Assembly: GCF_023701695.1 (NCBI RefSeq) | Contig: NZ_JAJOZC010000001.1 | Location: 2,666,001-2,730,000, forward strand | DNA length: 64,000 nucleotides | Direction: 5' to 3' | Source: Streptomyces sp. RKAG290 | Lineage (GTDB): Bacteria; Actinomycetota; Actinomycetes; Streptomycetales; Streptomycetaceae | Shown: positions 1 to 10,399 of the stretch, piece by piece | Layout of the letters: the number at the start of each line of letters is the position of its first letter | How positions within the stretch are numbered: position 1 is the first letter of the stretch | The notes under the pieces: model-generated | What the model was told of the DNA's origin: nothing | Seen by the model: only the letters and a program-made list of their open reading frames with translations | Database searches by the model: none | Made by a program: the position numbers and the translations under genes

Positions 1-388
1 CCTCGGCCGCCCGCTTCGGCGTCAGGACGCCGTCCTCGCGCACGGCCTCGGCCAGCGACTTGCCCTCGATGAGTTCCATGACGATCCACGGCCGGTCGTC
101 CTCGTCGACCACGTCGTAGACCGTGACCGCGCCGTTGTTGCGGATCCGGGCGATCGCCTTGGCCTCGCGCAGCGTACGCGTGATGAGACGGCGCTTCTCG
201 TCGTCGTCGATGGCCGTCGGGAACCGCAGTTCCTTGACCGCGACCGTACGGCCCAGCGTCTCGTCGACGGCGCGCCAGACCGTGCCCATACCGCCCCGGC
301 CGAGCACCTCTCCGAGCCGGTACCGCCCCGCAAGAAGACGTCCTTCCTTGTCCCGTTGGGGCTCCCGTGCCTGCTCCGCCTCCGACAT
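1..388 (-). CDS. Serine/threonine protein kinase, N-terminal part (cut by window edge)
   Basis: The leftward frame from the ATG at 388 reads MSEAEQAREPQRDKEG and then a Hanks-type kinase N-lobe. The glycine loop is GRGGMGTV (about residues 30-37), the ATP-anchoring lysine is in VAVKE (K52), a conserved Glu sits in the LREAKAIARI helix, and the hinge reads WIVMELIEG. The catalytic HRD/DFG part lies beyond base 1. By family this is a PknB/AfsK-type signalling kinase. In S. coelicolor several such kinases cluster beside glpD, which fits its position. It is transcribed divergently from the secreted hydrolase at 508. Substrate and any membrane or sensor domain cannot be seen here. Confidence 0.9.
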   Translation of the reverse strand, partial: MSEAEQAREPQRDKEGRLLAGRYRLGEVLGRGGMGTVWRAVDETLGRTVAVKELRFPTAIDDDEKRRLITRTLREAKAIARIRNNGAVTVYDVVDEDDRPWIVMELIEGKSLAEAVREDGVLTPKRAAE

Positions 389-507
389 GCGTCCCCTCTG
401 CGATCAACCCGCCCTGGCAGAGCGTTCATTGTCCCCTACCCCGGGACCGGCCCTGGTGCCGGGTCCTGGGTCCGTCATGATGTGACCGGAGGAAGGGATT
501 CCCTGCC

Positions 508-1575
508 ATGCCGGTACTCAGGGCGCTGCTCGTCACCCCGTTGGTGATAACACTGCTCGGCCTCGGAACGGCGAGCCTGCCCAGCGAACCACACCTCACG
601 CCCGCAGCTTCCTACCTTCCCCGGCTCGTCGTCCAGGGCGACGCCCCCGCCGCGGCGCTCCTGGTGCGCACTTCCGCCTCCGGAGCCCATGATGCCTACC
701 GCTCGACGGGTCCCGGCATCCGGTATGCGGACCGGTTCCGGGCAGGCAGCATCACCAAGACCTTCGTCGCCGCCGTCGTCCTCCAACTCGCCCATGAGGG
801 GCGGCTGCGGCTGGCCGATCCCGTCGACCGGTTCCTGCCCGGCCTGATCCGCGGGCACGGCAACGACGGCCGCCGCATCACCCTGCGCGCCCTGCTCAGC
901 CACACCAGCGGCCTCTACGACTACACCGACGTCCCGTCTGCGCATCCGGTCTCCGCCACCGCCGCGATCCGCACGGCGACGGACCACCGCCCCGCGACGC
1001 GGCTCGGCCGGTACGCCTACTCCAACACCGATTACGTCGTCCTCGGCCTGATCGTTCAACACGTCACCGGCCACGGTTACGCAACCGAGATCCGACGACG
1101 CATCATCGCTCCCCTCCACCTCACCGGCACCTCGCTCCCCGGCGCCCGTACCACCCTGCCCGCGCCGCACGGCCGCGCCTACGCGCGCGAGGCCGCGGGC
1201 GGCGGCCTGAGCGATGTCACCGACCTCGACCCGCGCACCGCGGGCGCCGCCGGCGAACTGATCTCCACGCTCACCGATCTGAACCGCTTCTACTCGGCCC
1301 TGCTGGCCGGACGGCTGCTCGCGCCCGTCCAGCTGGCCGCGCTGCTGAACACCGCCGCGGCACACGGGAACTACGGCCTGGGGATCTTCCCGCAGCGGCT
1401 CTCCTGCGGGGTCACCGTCTGGGGCCACAACGGCCGCATAGCGGGCAGTTACGTCCGGGCCGCCGCCACCCGGGACGGCCGGCACACCCTCACCTACCGC
1501 ATCGACACGGACACCCTGGCCGACGCCGGGACGCTCGAACCGGGACTCCTGGAAGCGGAGTTCTGCCCCGCCTGA
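508..1575 (+). CDS. Secreted serine hydrolase, beta-lactamase / D-Ala-D-Ala carboxypeptidase family (class C fold)
   Basis: This 355-residue protein has an N-terminal hydrophobic segment (about residues 5-22) typical of export. All three motifs of the serine beta-lactamase/DD-peptidase fold are present: S81-I-T-K84 (nucleophile and general base), Y171-S-N173, and H307-N-G309 in place of the KTG/HTG box. The family includes DD-carboxypeptidases, esterases and class C-like enzymes acting outside the membrane. The length suits a single catalytic domain without the large C-terminal extensions of some relatives. The ATG is preceded by GGAGGAAGGG-type purines. It lies convergent with glpD across a hairpin. 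Actual substrate is unknown; beta-lactamase activity should not be assumed. Confidence 0.85.
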   Translation: MPVLRALLVTPLVITLLGLGTASLPSEPHLTPAASYLPRLVVQGDAPAAALLVRTSASGAHDAYRSTGPGIRYADRFRAGSITKTFVAAVVLQLAHEGRLRLADPVDRFLPGLIRGHGNDGRRITLRALLSHTSGLYDYTDVPSAHPVSATAAIRTATDHRPATRLGRYAYSNTDYVVLGLIVQHVTGHGYATEIRRRIIAPLHLTGTSLPGARTTLPAPHGRAYAREAAGGGLSDVTDLDPRTAGAAGELISTLTDLNRFYSALLAGRLLAPVQLAALLNTAAAHGNYGLGIFPQRLSCGVTVWGHNGRIAGSYVRAAATRDGRHTLTYRIDTDTLADAGTLEPGLLEAEFCPA

Positions 1576-1607
1576 ACGGGGACCGGCCCGTGCCGACCGA
1601 CCCGAGC

Positions 1608-1631
1608 GGGCCGGCCCGTGCGGGCCGGCCC
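1608..1631. terminator. Hairpin between convergent hydrolase and glpD genes
   Basis: The ten-base self-complementary block GGGCCGGCCC occurs twice, separated by GTGC, so it can form a very stable stem. It lies between the stop codons of two convergent genes, the usual place for a bidirectional terminator. There is no T tract on either side, as is common in Streptomyces. Confidence 0.55.
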
Positions 1632-1659
1632 TCACCCGAGGAGCGCGCGGGCCGGGGCT

Positions 1660-3366
1660 CTAGATCGGCACGATGTCGGGCGCCCCCAGCCGCGCCGCGT
1701 CGGCCGTCAGGTCGTCGGGCTGGCGCTGCGACTCCCGTTCCGCCTCCACCCGCTTCTCGTAGTGCTCGACCTCCCGCTCGATCTGGCCCTTGTCCCAGCC
1801 GAGCACCGGCGCCATGAGTTCCGCGCAGAGCTGGGCGGAACGGGTGCCCCGGTCGAAGGTCTCGATGGAGATCCGGGTCCGCCGGGTCAGCACGTCGTCG
1901 AGGTGGCGGGCCCCCTCGTGCGAGGCCGCGTACACGATCTCCGCCTTCAGGTAGTCGTCGGCGGCCGGCAGCGGTTCGCCGAGCACCGGATCGGCGACGA
2001 TCAGGTCCAGCAGCTCCTCGGTCATGGAGCCGTACCGGTTGAGCAGATGCTCCACCCGGGCGACATGGAGCCCGGTCCTGGCCGCGATCCTGGCCCGTGC
2101 GTTCCACAGGGCGTGGTAGCCCTCGGCGCCCAGCAGCGGGACGTCCTCGGTGACGCATTCGGCCACCCGCTGGTCCAGGCCGTGCACCGCCTCGTCGACG
2201 GCGTCCTTGGCCATCACCCGGTAGGTCGTGTACTTGCCGCCCGCGACGACGACGAGGCCCGGCAGCGGGTGCGCGACCGTGTGCTCGCGAGAGAGCTTGC
2301 TGGTCGCGTCCGACTCGCCGGCCAGCAGCGGCCGCAGCCCCGCATAGACCCCTTGGACGTCGTCCCTGGTCAGAGGGGTGGAAAGGACCGCGTTGACGTG
2401 TTCCAGCAGGTAGTCGATATCGGCGCTGGAGGCCGCCGGATGGGCCTTGTCCAGGTCCCAGTCGGTGTCCGTCGTGCCGACGATCCAGTGCCGGCCCCAC
2501 GGGATGACGAAGAGCACCGACTTCTCGGTCCGCAGGATCAGGCCGGTCGAGGAGTGGATGCGGTCCTTCGGGACGACCAGATGGATGCCCTTGGACGCCC
2601 GCACGTGGAACTGGCCGCGCTCGCCGATCAGGGCCTGGGTGTCATCCGTCCAGACGCCGCTGGAATTGACCACCTGTTTGGCCCTGATCTCATACGTGCC
2701 ACCGGCCTCGACGTCCTCCACCCGGGCGCCGACGACCCGCTCACCCTCGCGCAGGAAGCCCGTCACCCGCGCCCGGTTCGCGACGTGGGCGCCGTATCCG
2801 GCGGCGGTGCGCACCAGCGTCGCCACATGGCGGGCGTCGTCCACCTGGGCGTCGTAGTACTGCAGGGCCCCCACCAGGGCGTCCTTCTTGAGCGCCGGCG
2901 CGACCCGCAGGGCCCGGCGGCGGGAGAGGTGCCGGTGCACGGGCAGTCCGCGGCCGTGTCCGGACGACACCGACATCGCGTCGTACAGCGCGACGCCCGC
3001 GCCTGCGTAGAGCCGCTCCCAGCCCTTGTGCTGCAACGGATAGAGGAACGGCACCGGCTTCACCAGATGCGGTGCCAGCCGCTCCAGCAGCAGCCCGCGC
3101 TCCTTCAGCGCCTCCCGGACGAGCGCGAAGTCGAGCATCTCCAGATAGCGCAGCCCGCCGTGGATCAGCTTGCTCGACCTGCTCGACGTGCCGGACGCCC
3201 AGTCGCGCGCCTCGACCAGGCCGGTCGAGAGCCCTCTCGTCACCGCGTCGAGCGCCGTCCCGGCGCCCACCACGCCCGCCCCCACGACCAGCACGTCCAG
3301 TTCGCGCTCGGCCATCGCGGCGAGCGCCTCGCCGCGCTCCGCGGGTCCCAGTGTCGCTGTCCTCAC
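1660..3366 (-). CDS. glpD: Glycerol-3-phosphate dehydrogenase (FAD-dependent)
   Basis: GlpD oxidises sn-glycerol 3-phosphate to dihydroxyacetone phosphate at the membrane and passes electrons to quinone. The 568-residue product has an N-terminal FAD-binding Rossmann motif VVGAGVVGAGTALDAVTRGL. It continues with family blocks SSKLIHGGLRYLE, a central substrate domain (IPWGRHWIVGTTDTDWD) and a C-terminal DAO-associated domain. I chose the GTG at 3366 because GGGAGG lies just upstream and the resulting length is that of other Streptomyces GlpD proteins; a longer open frame runs upstream without an RBS. The promoter must lie in the AT-rich stretch 3367-3600 shared with the divergent gene. Confidence 0.93.
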   Translation of the reverse strand: MRTATLGPAERGEALAAMAERELDVLVVGAGVVGAGTALDAVTRGLSTGLVEARDWASGTSSRSSKLIHGGLRYLEMLDFALVREALKERGLLLERLAPHLVKPVPFLYPLQHKGWERLYAGAGVALYDAMSVSSGHGRGLPVHRHLSRRRALRVAPALKKDALVGALQYYDAQVDDARHVATLVRTAAGYGAHVANRARVTGFLREGERVVGARVEDVEAGGTYEIRAKQVVNSSGVWTDDTQALIGERGQFHVRASKGIHLVVPKDRIHSSTGLILRTEKSVLFVIPWGRHWIVGTTDTDWDLDKAHPAASSADIDYLLEHVNAVLSTPLTRDDVQGVYAGLRPLLAGESDATSKLSREHTVAHPLPGLVVVAGGKYTTYRVMAKDAVDEAVHGLDQRVAECVTEDVPLLGAEGYHALWNARARIAARTGLHVARVEHLLNRYGSMTEELLDLIVADPVLGEPLPAADDYLKAEIVYAASHEGARHLDDVLTRRTRISIETFDRGTRSAQLCAELMAPVLGWDKGQIEREVEHYEKRVEAERESQRQPDDLTADAARLGAPDIVPI

Positions 3367-3614
3367 TGCTGCCTCCCGGTAGATCGGGGTGGTCCGGCAC
3401 GGGGATGCGGCCCGACCGAGGGGCCGGGTGCCCGTGCCTACCTCTCGATTCTGTCCGCGCTCGGCGACTTCAGCCACCGCCTGTGGACAACACCCGGACG
3501 ACGAGGGCCGCACAATGCGACATATAGGTCATATTTACGCCTAGTCTGACATTGCGCTGTCCCCAGCAGTTGCACTTTCTGTCCTCATGGTCTTAGGGAA
3601 GGACGGCCACCCAC

Positions 3615-4877
3615 GTGCCTGCAGACCTCGCCGTCATCGGACTCGGTCACCTCGGCCTGCCCCTCGCCCAAGCCGCCGTCGCAGCCGGCATCCAGACCGT
3701 CGGCTACGACACCGACCCCCGGGCCTTCGCGGAGCTGTCCGCCGGCCGCACCCCGGTCGAGGGATCACTCACCGCGTCCGACATCCGCCGGATGCTCTCG
3801 GGGGGATTCCGCCCCACCACCAACCAGGTCGAGCTGGGCCGGGTCCGTACGGCCGTGATCTGCGCGCCCACGCCGCTCGGTCCCGACCGCACCCTGGATC
3901 TCGGCGCCATCGGCGACGCGGCCCGCGCCCTCGCCGCCCGGCTCCGCCCGCACACCACCGTGCTGCTGGAATCGGCCGTGCCCCCCGGCACCACCGAGAA
4001 CTACCTGCTCCCCCTCCTCGAAGAGGGGTCCGGGCTGCGCGGCGGCCGCGACTTCCACCTCGCCTACTCCCCCAGCCGCCTCGACCCGGGCAACCGCACC
4101 CACGTCTACGCCAACACCCCCAAGGTCATCGGCGGCCTCACCCCGGCCTGCACCGAGTCCGCCGCGGCCTTCTACGGCCGGCTGACCGACAAGGTCGTAC
4201 GCGCCCGCGGCCCGCGCGAGGCCGAGATGACGAAGGTCCTGGAGACCAACTTCCGGCACGTCAACATCGCCCTGGTCAACGAGATGGCCGTGCTCTGCCA
4301 CGACCTCGGCGTCGACCTGTGGGACGTCATCCGGTGCGCCGAGACGAAGCCCTTCGGCTTCCAGCCGTTCCGCCCCGGCCCCGGCGTCGGCGGTCACGGC
4401 GCCCCCGTCGACCCGGGCTTCCTCCCGTACAACAGCCGCACCCCCGGCCACCCGCTGCGGATGGTCTCGCTGGCCCAGGAGATCAACGACCGGATGCCGC
4501 AGTACGTGATCCAGCGCTGTGCCACCCTCCTCAACGAACACGGGAAGTCCGTCCGCGGCGCCCGCATCCTCCTGCTCGGCGTCACCTACAAGCCGGACCT
4601 CGCCGACCAGGAGGCCTCCCCCGCCCGCGAGATCGCCACCCGGCTGATGGACATGGGCGCCCAGATCGGCTACCACGACCCGCACGTCCTGGACTGGCGC
4701 GTACGCGAACTCCCGGTCCCCCGTGCCGATTCGCTGTACGAGGCCGCGTCGAGTGCGGACCTCACGGTGCTGCTCCAGCACCACCGCACGTACGACCTCC
4801 AGGGCCTCGCCGTGAAGGCGCAGCTCCTCCTCGACACCCGCGGCGCGACCCCGGCGGGAGCCGCGCACCGGCTCTGA
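3615..4877 (+). CDS. Nucleotide-sugar dehydrogenase homologue (UDP-glucose / UDP-ManNAc dehydrogenase family) lacking the catalytic cysteine
   Basis: The family oxidises a UDP-sugar to the uronic acid with two NAD+ per turnover, for cell-surface glycans. The 420-residue protein has the NAD-binding motif GLGHLGLPLAQ (residues 9-19). It also has the conserved E-x-x-K-x-x-E-x-x-x-R helix region (EMTKVLETNFRHVNIALVNE, about 204-223) and a C-terminal NAD(P)-like domain with LLLGVTYKPDLAD. The active-site loop reads PGPGVGGHGAPVDPGF (about 255-269). In characterised relatives the residue after GGH is cysteine; here it is Gly262. It may therefore be inactive as a dehydrogenase or catalyse a different step. 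The start is a GTG with GGAAGGA upstream. It is divergent from glpD. Confidence 0.8.
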   Translation: MPADLAVIGLGHLGLPLAQAAVAAGIQTVGYDTDPRAFAELSAGRTPVEGSLTASDIRRMLSGGFRPTTNQVELGRVRTAVICAPTPLGPDRTLDLGAIGDAARALAARLRPHTTVLLESAVPPGTTENYLLPLLEEGSGLRGGRDFHLAYSPSRLDPGNRTHVYANTPKVIGGLTPACTESAAAFYGRLTDKVVRARGPREAEMTKVLETNFRHVNIALVNEMAVLCHDLGVDLWDVIRCAETKPFGFQPFRPGPGVGGHGAPVDPGFLPYNSRTPGHPLRMVSLAQEINDRMPQYVIQRCATLLNEHGKSVRGARILLLGVTYKPDLADQEASPAREIATRLMDMGAQIGYHDPHVLDWRVRELPVPRADSLYEAASSADLTVLLQHHRTYDLQGLAVKAQLLLDTRGATPAGAAHRL

Positions 4878-4983
4878 ACGCAGTCCCCCCAAGGATTTCC
4901 GTGGGCCGATGTCCGAACGGACTGCTAGCCTGCGGCGTCACTTCTCGCACAGTCGTGCGCATCCGTCCCAGGGGGGAACCCGA

Positions 4984-5613
4984 ATGAGCCAGCCCGTACC
5001 ACCGCCGAACCAGCCTTACGACTCCCAGCCCCAGGACGGCAACCCTTACGCCGGCCAGCAGCAGCCCGGCGCTCCGACGGGGAATCCGTTCGCCGGCCAG
5101 CAGCCCGGCGCCCCCACCGGTAACCCGTTCGCCGGCCAGCAGCCCGGTCCGTACGGCCAGCAGGGCGCCCAGTTCGGCGGCGGAACGCCGTTCGCCCCGG
5201 TGGCGCCCGCGCGCGACAGGGTCGGGCTCGGTCTGCTCGCCGGCGTCGTCGCGGCCGTCGTCGCGGCAGCGGTCTACGGAGCGATCATCGGTGGCATCGA
5301 GCACGAGATCGGCTACGCGGCCGTCGGCGTCGGCTTCCTCGTCGGCTTCGCCTCGGGCAAGGTCGGCGGCCGCAACCCGGCGCTGCCGGTCCTCAGCGCC
5401 GTCTTCGCGCTGATCGCCGTCTACTTCGGTCAGCTGCTCGGCGAGGCGATGATCGCGGTCAAGGGAACCCCGGTCACGGTCTCCGAGGTGTTCTTCGATC
5501 ACTTCAGCGAGCTGAACGAGCTGTGGAAGGCCGACTCGAACTTCATCTCGTACCTCTTCTTCGCCATCGCGGCGGTCGCCGCGTTCTCCGGCGCCAAGAA
5601 GGCCTCCGACTAG
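4984..5613 (+). CDS. Membrane protein with Pro/Gln/Gly-rich repeated N-terminus
   Basis: This 209-residue protein of unknown function has a low-complexity cytoplasm-like head (residues 1-75). The head carries three near-repeats of GNPFAGQQPGAPT. Roughly four hydrophobic segments follow, near 80-102, 108-128, 133-150 and 190-207. Such Pro/Gln-rich heads are common on small actinobacterial membrane proteins. I used the ATG at 4984 because GGGGGGAA lies directly upstream; the frame is open further upstream but has no RBS. The gene is followed by a perfect 19-bp-stem terminator and converges on guaB3. Confidence 0.75.
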   Translation: MSQPVPPPNQPYDSQPQDGNPYAGQQQPGAPTGNPFAGQQPGAPTGNPFAGQQPGPYGQQGAQFGGGTPFAPVAPARDRVGLGLLAGVVAAVVAAAVYGAIIGGIEHEIGYAAVGVGFLVGFASGKVGGRNPALPVLSAVFALIAVYFGQLLGEAMIAVKGTPVTVSEVFFDHFSELNELWKADSNFISYLFFAIAAVAAFSGAKKASD

Positions 5614-5633
5614 TCGGAGGAAGGCCGAGACGC

Positions 5634-5675
5634 ACGGGAGGGCCCGGACCGCAGTCGCGGTCCGGGCCCTCCCGT
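5634..5675. terminator. Perfect 19-bp-stem terminator hairpin
   Basis: Bases 5634-5652 and 5657-5675 are exact reverse complements around a 4-base AGTC loop. The structure sits between the stops of the convergent membrane-protein gene and guaB3, so it should end transcription from both sides. Confidence 0.8.
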
Positions 5676-5689
5676 CATGCGGCGAACAG

Positions 5690-6814
5690 TCAGCGGCGGT
5701 GCTGCGAGTCCGCCACCGTCACCTCGACGCGCTGGAACTCCTTGAGGTCGCTGTAGCCCGTCGTGGCCATCGCGCGGCGCAGCGCGCCGAAGATGTTCAT
5801 CGAGCCGTCGGGGGTGTGCGAAGGACCGGTGAGGACCTCCTCCGTCGTCCCGACCGAGCCGAGGTCGACCAGCTTGCCGCGCGGCACGTCCTCGTGGACG
5901 GCCTCCATGCCCCAGTGGCGGCCGCGGCCCGGCGCGTCCGTCGCGCGGGCCAGCGGGGAGCCCATCATCACGGCGTCCGCACCGCAGGCGATGGCCTTCG
6001 GCAGGTCGCCGGACCAGCCGACGCCGCCGTCCGCGATCACGTGCACGTACCGGCCGCCGGACTCGTCCATGTAGTCGCGGCGGGCACCGGCCACGTCGGC
6101 GACGGCGGTGGCCATCGGGACCTGGATGCCGAAGACGTTGCGCGTGGTGTGCGCGGCGCCGCCGCCGAAGCCGACGAGGACACCGGCCGCGCCCGTGCGC
6201 ATCAGGTGCAGGGCCGCGGTGTACGTGGCACAGCCGCCGACGATGACCGGGACGTCCAGCTCGTAGATGAACTGCTTCAGGTTGAGCGGTTCGGCCGCAC
6301 CCGAGACGTGCTCGGCGGAGACCGTGGTGCCGCGGATGACGAAGATGTCCACGCCCGCGTCGACGACGGCCTTGGAGAACTGCGCGGTGCGCTGCGGGGA
6401 GAGCGCGGCGGCGGTGACGACACCGGAGTCGCGCACCTCCTTGATGCGCTGCCCGATCAGCTCCTCCTGGATGGGGGCGGAGTAGATCTCCTGGAGCCGG
6501 CGGGTGGCCGACTCGACCTGCATCTCGGCGATCTCGTCGAGCAGCGGCTGCGGGTCGGCGTGCCGGGTCCACAGCCCTTCCAGGTTGAGCACGCCGAGGC
6601 CGCCGAGCTCACCGATGCGGATGGCGTGCTGCGGGGAGACGACGGAGTCCATGGGAGCCGCCAGGAACGGCAGCTCGAAGCGGTAGGCGTCGATCTGCCA
6701 GGCGATCGAGACCTCCTTCGGGTCGCGGGTCCGGCGGCTCGGGACGACGGCGATGTCGTCGAATGCGTAAGCCCGGCGGCCGCGCTTGCCGCGCCCGATC
6801 TCGATCTCAGTCAC
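5690..6814 (-). CDS. guaB3: GuaB3-family IMP dehydrogenase-related protein
   Basis: The product has the IMPDH/GMPR TIM-barrel fold but no CBS pair, and at 374 residues is much shorter than GuaB. It carries DDIAVVPSRRTRDPKEVS near the N-terminus, the phosphate-binding IADGGVGWSGDLPKA and the GADAVMMGSPLARA loop. Where IMPDH has GPGSICTTR, this protein reads GGGAAHTTR (about 217-225), so the catalytic cysteine is a histidine. This is typical of the actinobacterial GuaB3 group, whose reaction is not settled. It follows guaB on the same strand after about 104 bases and may partly be co-transcribed with it. Confidence 0.88.
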   Translation of the reverse strand: MTEIEIGRGKRGRRAYAFDDIAVVPSRRTRDPKEVSIAWQIDAYRFELPFLAAPMDSVVSPQHAIRIGELGGLGVLNLEGLWTRHADPQPLLDEIAEMQVESATRRLQEIYSAPIQEELIGQRIKEVRDSGVVTAAALSPQRTAQFSKAVVDAGVDIFVIRGTTVSAEHVSGAAEPLNLKQFIYELDVPVIVGGCATYTAALHLMRTGAAGVLVGFGGGAAHTTRNVFGIQVPMATAVADVAGARRDYMDESGGRYVHVIADGGVGWSGDLPKAIACGADAVMMGSPLARATDAPGRGRHWGMEAVHEDVPRGKLVDLGSVGTTEEVLTGPSHTPDGSMNIFGALRRAMATTGYSDLKEFQRVEVTVADSQHRR

Positions 6815-6918
6815 GATGGTGTGGCCTTTCCCTCTACGTCTGCGCTGTCCAGTATCCCCGACACGCGCGTGAGGGGCGGTCCCGGGAACCCCGGTCCGCC
6901 CTCATCTGCGTTGTTCCG

Positions 6919-8463
<1,545 letters not shown>

Positions 8464-8551
8464 CTAACGGCCTCCGCGGGTGTCTCATTCCACGAGCAAG
8501 ATCACCTGGAGGTTCTGTAGCTTCGCACCAGGGTCGCCGCGGGTCCCCTGT

Positions 8552-9216
8552 TCACTGCTCGGCGAGGGCGCGCAGCCGGCTCAGCGCACGGTGCTGGGCG
8601 ACCCGGACCGCGCCCGGCGACATGCCCAGCATCTGTCCGGTCTCCTCCGCGGTGAGTCCGACCGCGACCCGCAGAACCAGCAGTTCACGCTGGTTCTCCG
8701 GGAGGTTGGCGAGGAGCTTCTTGGCCCAGGCGGCATCGCTGCTGAGCAGCGCGCGCTCCTCGGGCCCGAGCGAATCGTCCGGCCGCTCCGGCATCTCGTC
8801 GGAGGGCACGGCGGTCGATCCCGGGTGCCGCATGGCGGCCCGCTGGAGATCGGCCACTTTGTGGCCGGCGATGGCGAAGACGAAGGCTTCGAAGGGTCTG
8901 CCGGTGTCCTTGTACCGCGGCAGCGCCATCAGCACCGCGACACAGACCTCCTGCGCCAGGTCCTCCACGAAGTGGCGAGCGTCACCGGGCAGCCGGTTCA
9001 GCCGGGACCTGCAGTAGCGCAGCGCGAGGGGTGGACATGGGCCAGCAGATCGTGAGTGGCCTGCGCGTCGCCCTCGACGGCTCGGTGCACCAGAGCACCG
9101 ATCACCGTCGTTCCGTCGTCGCGCATCGGACCATGGTGCCTCGGCGCCGCGTCATCCGCGGCACCGCGTCCGTAGTTGTGCACCGAAGCGTTATGAGCGG
9201 GTGCGCCGGAAGTCAT
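8552..9216 (-). pseudogene. sigD: RNA polymerase sigma factor SigD, reading frame broken by a 1-base deletion (possibly artefact)
   Basis: Two adjacent leftward frames together give one Streptomyces SigD. The upstream frame, from the ATG at 9216, reads through [23 protein letters not shown]. The downstream frame continues with [20 protein letters not shown], then [18 protein letters not shown] (region 2), [27 protein letters not shown] (region 4) and ends [12 protein letters not shown]. They join if one base is added to the G run at 9028-9031 (C5 shortened to C4 on the coding strand). Both halves are intact and unmutated, which suggests a sequencing error or a very recent mutation. I chose 9216 for its GGAGGG; a shorter start exists at 9126. 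By family it is a small alternative sigma factor; position next to bldM is conserved. Confidence 0.8.
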
Positions 9217-9414
9217 GTCCTGCGCCCTCCCCTTCCGCTCGACCGAATCGTTCCCGAGGAACTCCACGTCTCAAGGATGCGTCATCCGCCGGGAAGCGTC
9301 ACATACCAGGAAGGGGCCGCCGCGAATCCGGCGGCGCGACCGGCGTCCGCGCCGGACGCCGCACGGTGGACGGGGCCTCGGAAACAGACCCTGTGCACCC
9401 CTGGCCCGGACCCG

Positions 9415-9441
9415 CCCCGCCCGCCGGTTTCGCGGGCGGGG
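9415..9441 (-). terminator. Hairpin downstream of bldM
   Basis: CCCCGCCCGC (9415-9424) pairs perfectly with GCGGGCGGGG (9432-9441) around a 7-base loop. It lies about 30 bases past the bldM stop and before sigD, so it probably ends or attenuates bldM transcripts. No T tract is present. Confidence 0.55.
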
Positions 9442-9471
9442 GATGGTTCTACCGTCGGTCCCGCACGGTAC

Positions 9472-10083
9472 TCAGCGGACCAGGCCCCAGCGGAAGCCGA
9501 GCGCGACGGCGTGCGCCCGGTCCGAGGCGCCGAGCTTCTTGAACAGCCTCCTGGCGTGCGTCTTCACCGTGTCCTCGGAGAGGAAGAGCTCCCGGCCGAT
9601 CTCCGCATTGGAGCGGCCGTGACTCATCCCTTCGAGGACCTGGATCTCACGCGCCGTGAGCGTGGGCGCCGCACCCATCTCGGCCGACCGCAGCCGGCGC
9701 GGGGCGAGCCGCCACGTCGGGTCGGCGAGCGCCTGGGTGACGGTCGCCCGGAGCTCCGCCCGGGAGGCGTCCTTGTGCAGATACCCGCGGGCACCGGCGG
9801 CGACCGCGAGCGCGACACCGTCCAGGTCCTCGGCGACGGTCAGCATGATGATCCTCGCCCCGGGGTCGGCGGAGAGCAGCCGCCGGACGGTCTCCACACC
9901 CCCCAGGCCGGGCATGCGTACGTCCATCAGAATCAGATCCGAACGGTCGGCACCCCAGCGGCGGAGGACTTCCTCGCCGTTGGCCGCCGTCGTCACACGC
10001 TCGACGCCGGGCACGGTCGCGACCGCGCGACGGAGCGCCTCTCGGGCAAGCGGGGAGTCGTCGCAGACGAGGACGGAAGTCAT
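9472..10083 (-). CDS. bldM: BldM, atypical response regulator controlling aerial development and sporulation
   Basis: The 203-residue sequence is essentially that of S. coelicolor BldM. The N-terminal receiver has acidic pair CDD (residues 7-9), D54 in LILMDVRMPG and the switch lysine in GYLHKDAS. A C-terminal LuxR/FixJ-type helix-turn-helix follows (LTAREIQVLEGMSHGRSNAEIG ... SEDTVKTHARRLFKKLG, split here for length). BldM acts as a homodimer on early genes and as a BldM-WhiI heterodimer on late sporulation genes, and phosphorylation is reportedly not needed. There is no partner kinase nearby, as in other streptomycetes. GGAGGG precedes the ATG at 10083, and a sigma-BldN-type promoter lies upstream at 10207-10234. 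Confidence 0.97.
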   Translation of the reverse strand: MTSVLVCDDSPLAREALRRAVATVPGVERVTTAANGEEVLRRWGADRSDLILMDVRMPGLGGVETVRRLLSADPGARIIMLTVAEDLDGVALAVAAGARGYLHKDASRAELRATVTQALADPTWRLAPRRLRSAEMGAAPTLTAREIQVLEGMSHGRSNAEIGRELFLSEDTVKTHARRLFKKLGASDRAHAVALGFRWGLVR

Positions 10084-10206
10084 GACCGCCCTCCGAAGCT
10101 GATGCGCGTCACCTTGAGCCTCCAGGCTGTTACAAGTCGTCACCTGTGCGGTTGACGCTCTCGGACACTTGCCCGATCGCTTTCTCTGCCAACCGCCTCC
10201 GCACTC

Positions 10207-10234
10207 TCAACGATGGTCACTCGAAAGAGTTACG
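10207..10234 (-). promoter_or_regulatory. Candidate sigma-BldN-dependent bldM promoter
   Basis: On the minus strand CGTAAC (10234-10229) is followed after exactly 16 bases by CGTTGA (10212-10207). This equals the consensus I recall for the ECF factor sigma-BldN (CGTAAC-N16-CGTTGA). In S. coelicolor bldM is a known BldN target, and the site lies about 124 bases upstream of the bldM start codon. Confidence 0.8.
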
Positions 10235-10399
10235 GGTCGGAAGACCGAGTTCGGCACTCTACGTGAGGGAGCGTGCACGGAGGAGAGCGCCACGGGTCGT
10301 CCAGTCGTCAACGGAAACTTCGCGTGCCCACATGCCCCATTTAGCGGGTTTTCTTCCCTTTTGCTGGTGTCTGTGGCTAGATTCGCAATCAGTCATATT

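Noticed and set aside
4909..4983. Longer start for the Pro/Gln-rich membrane protein
   Set aside because: No RBS at 4909, while GGGGGGAA precedes the ATG at 4984.
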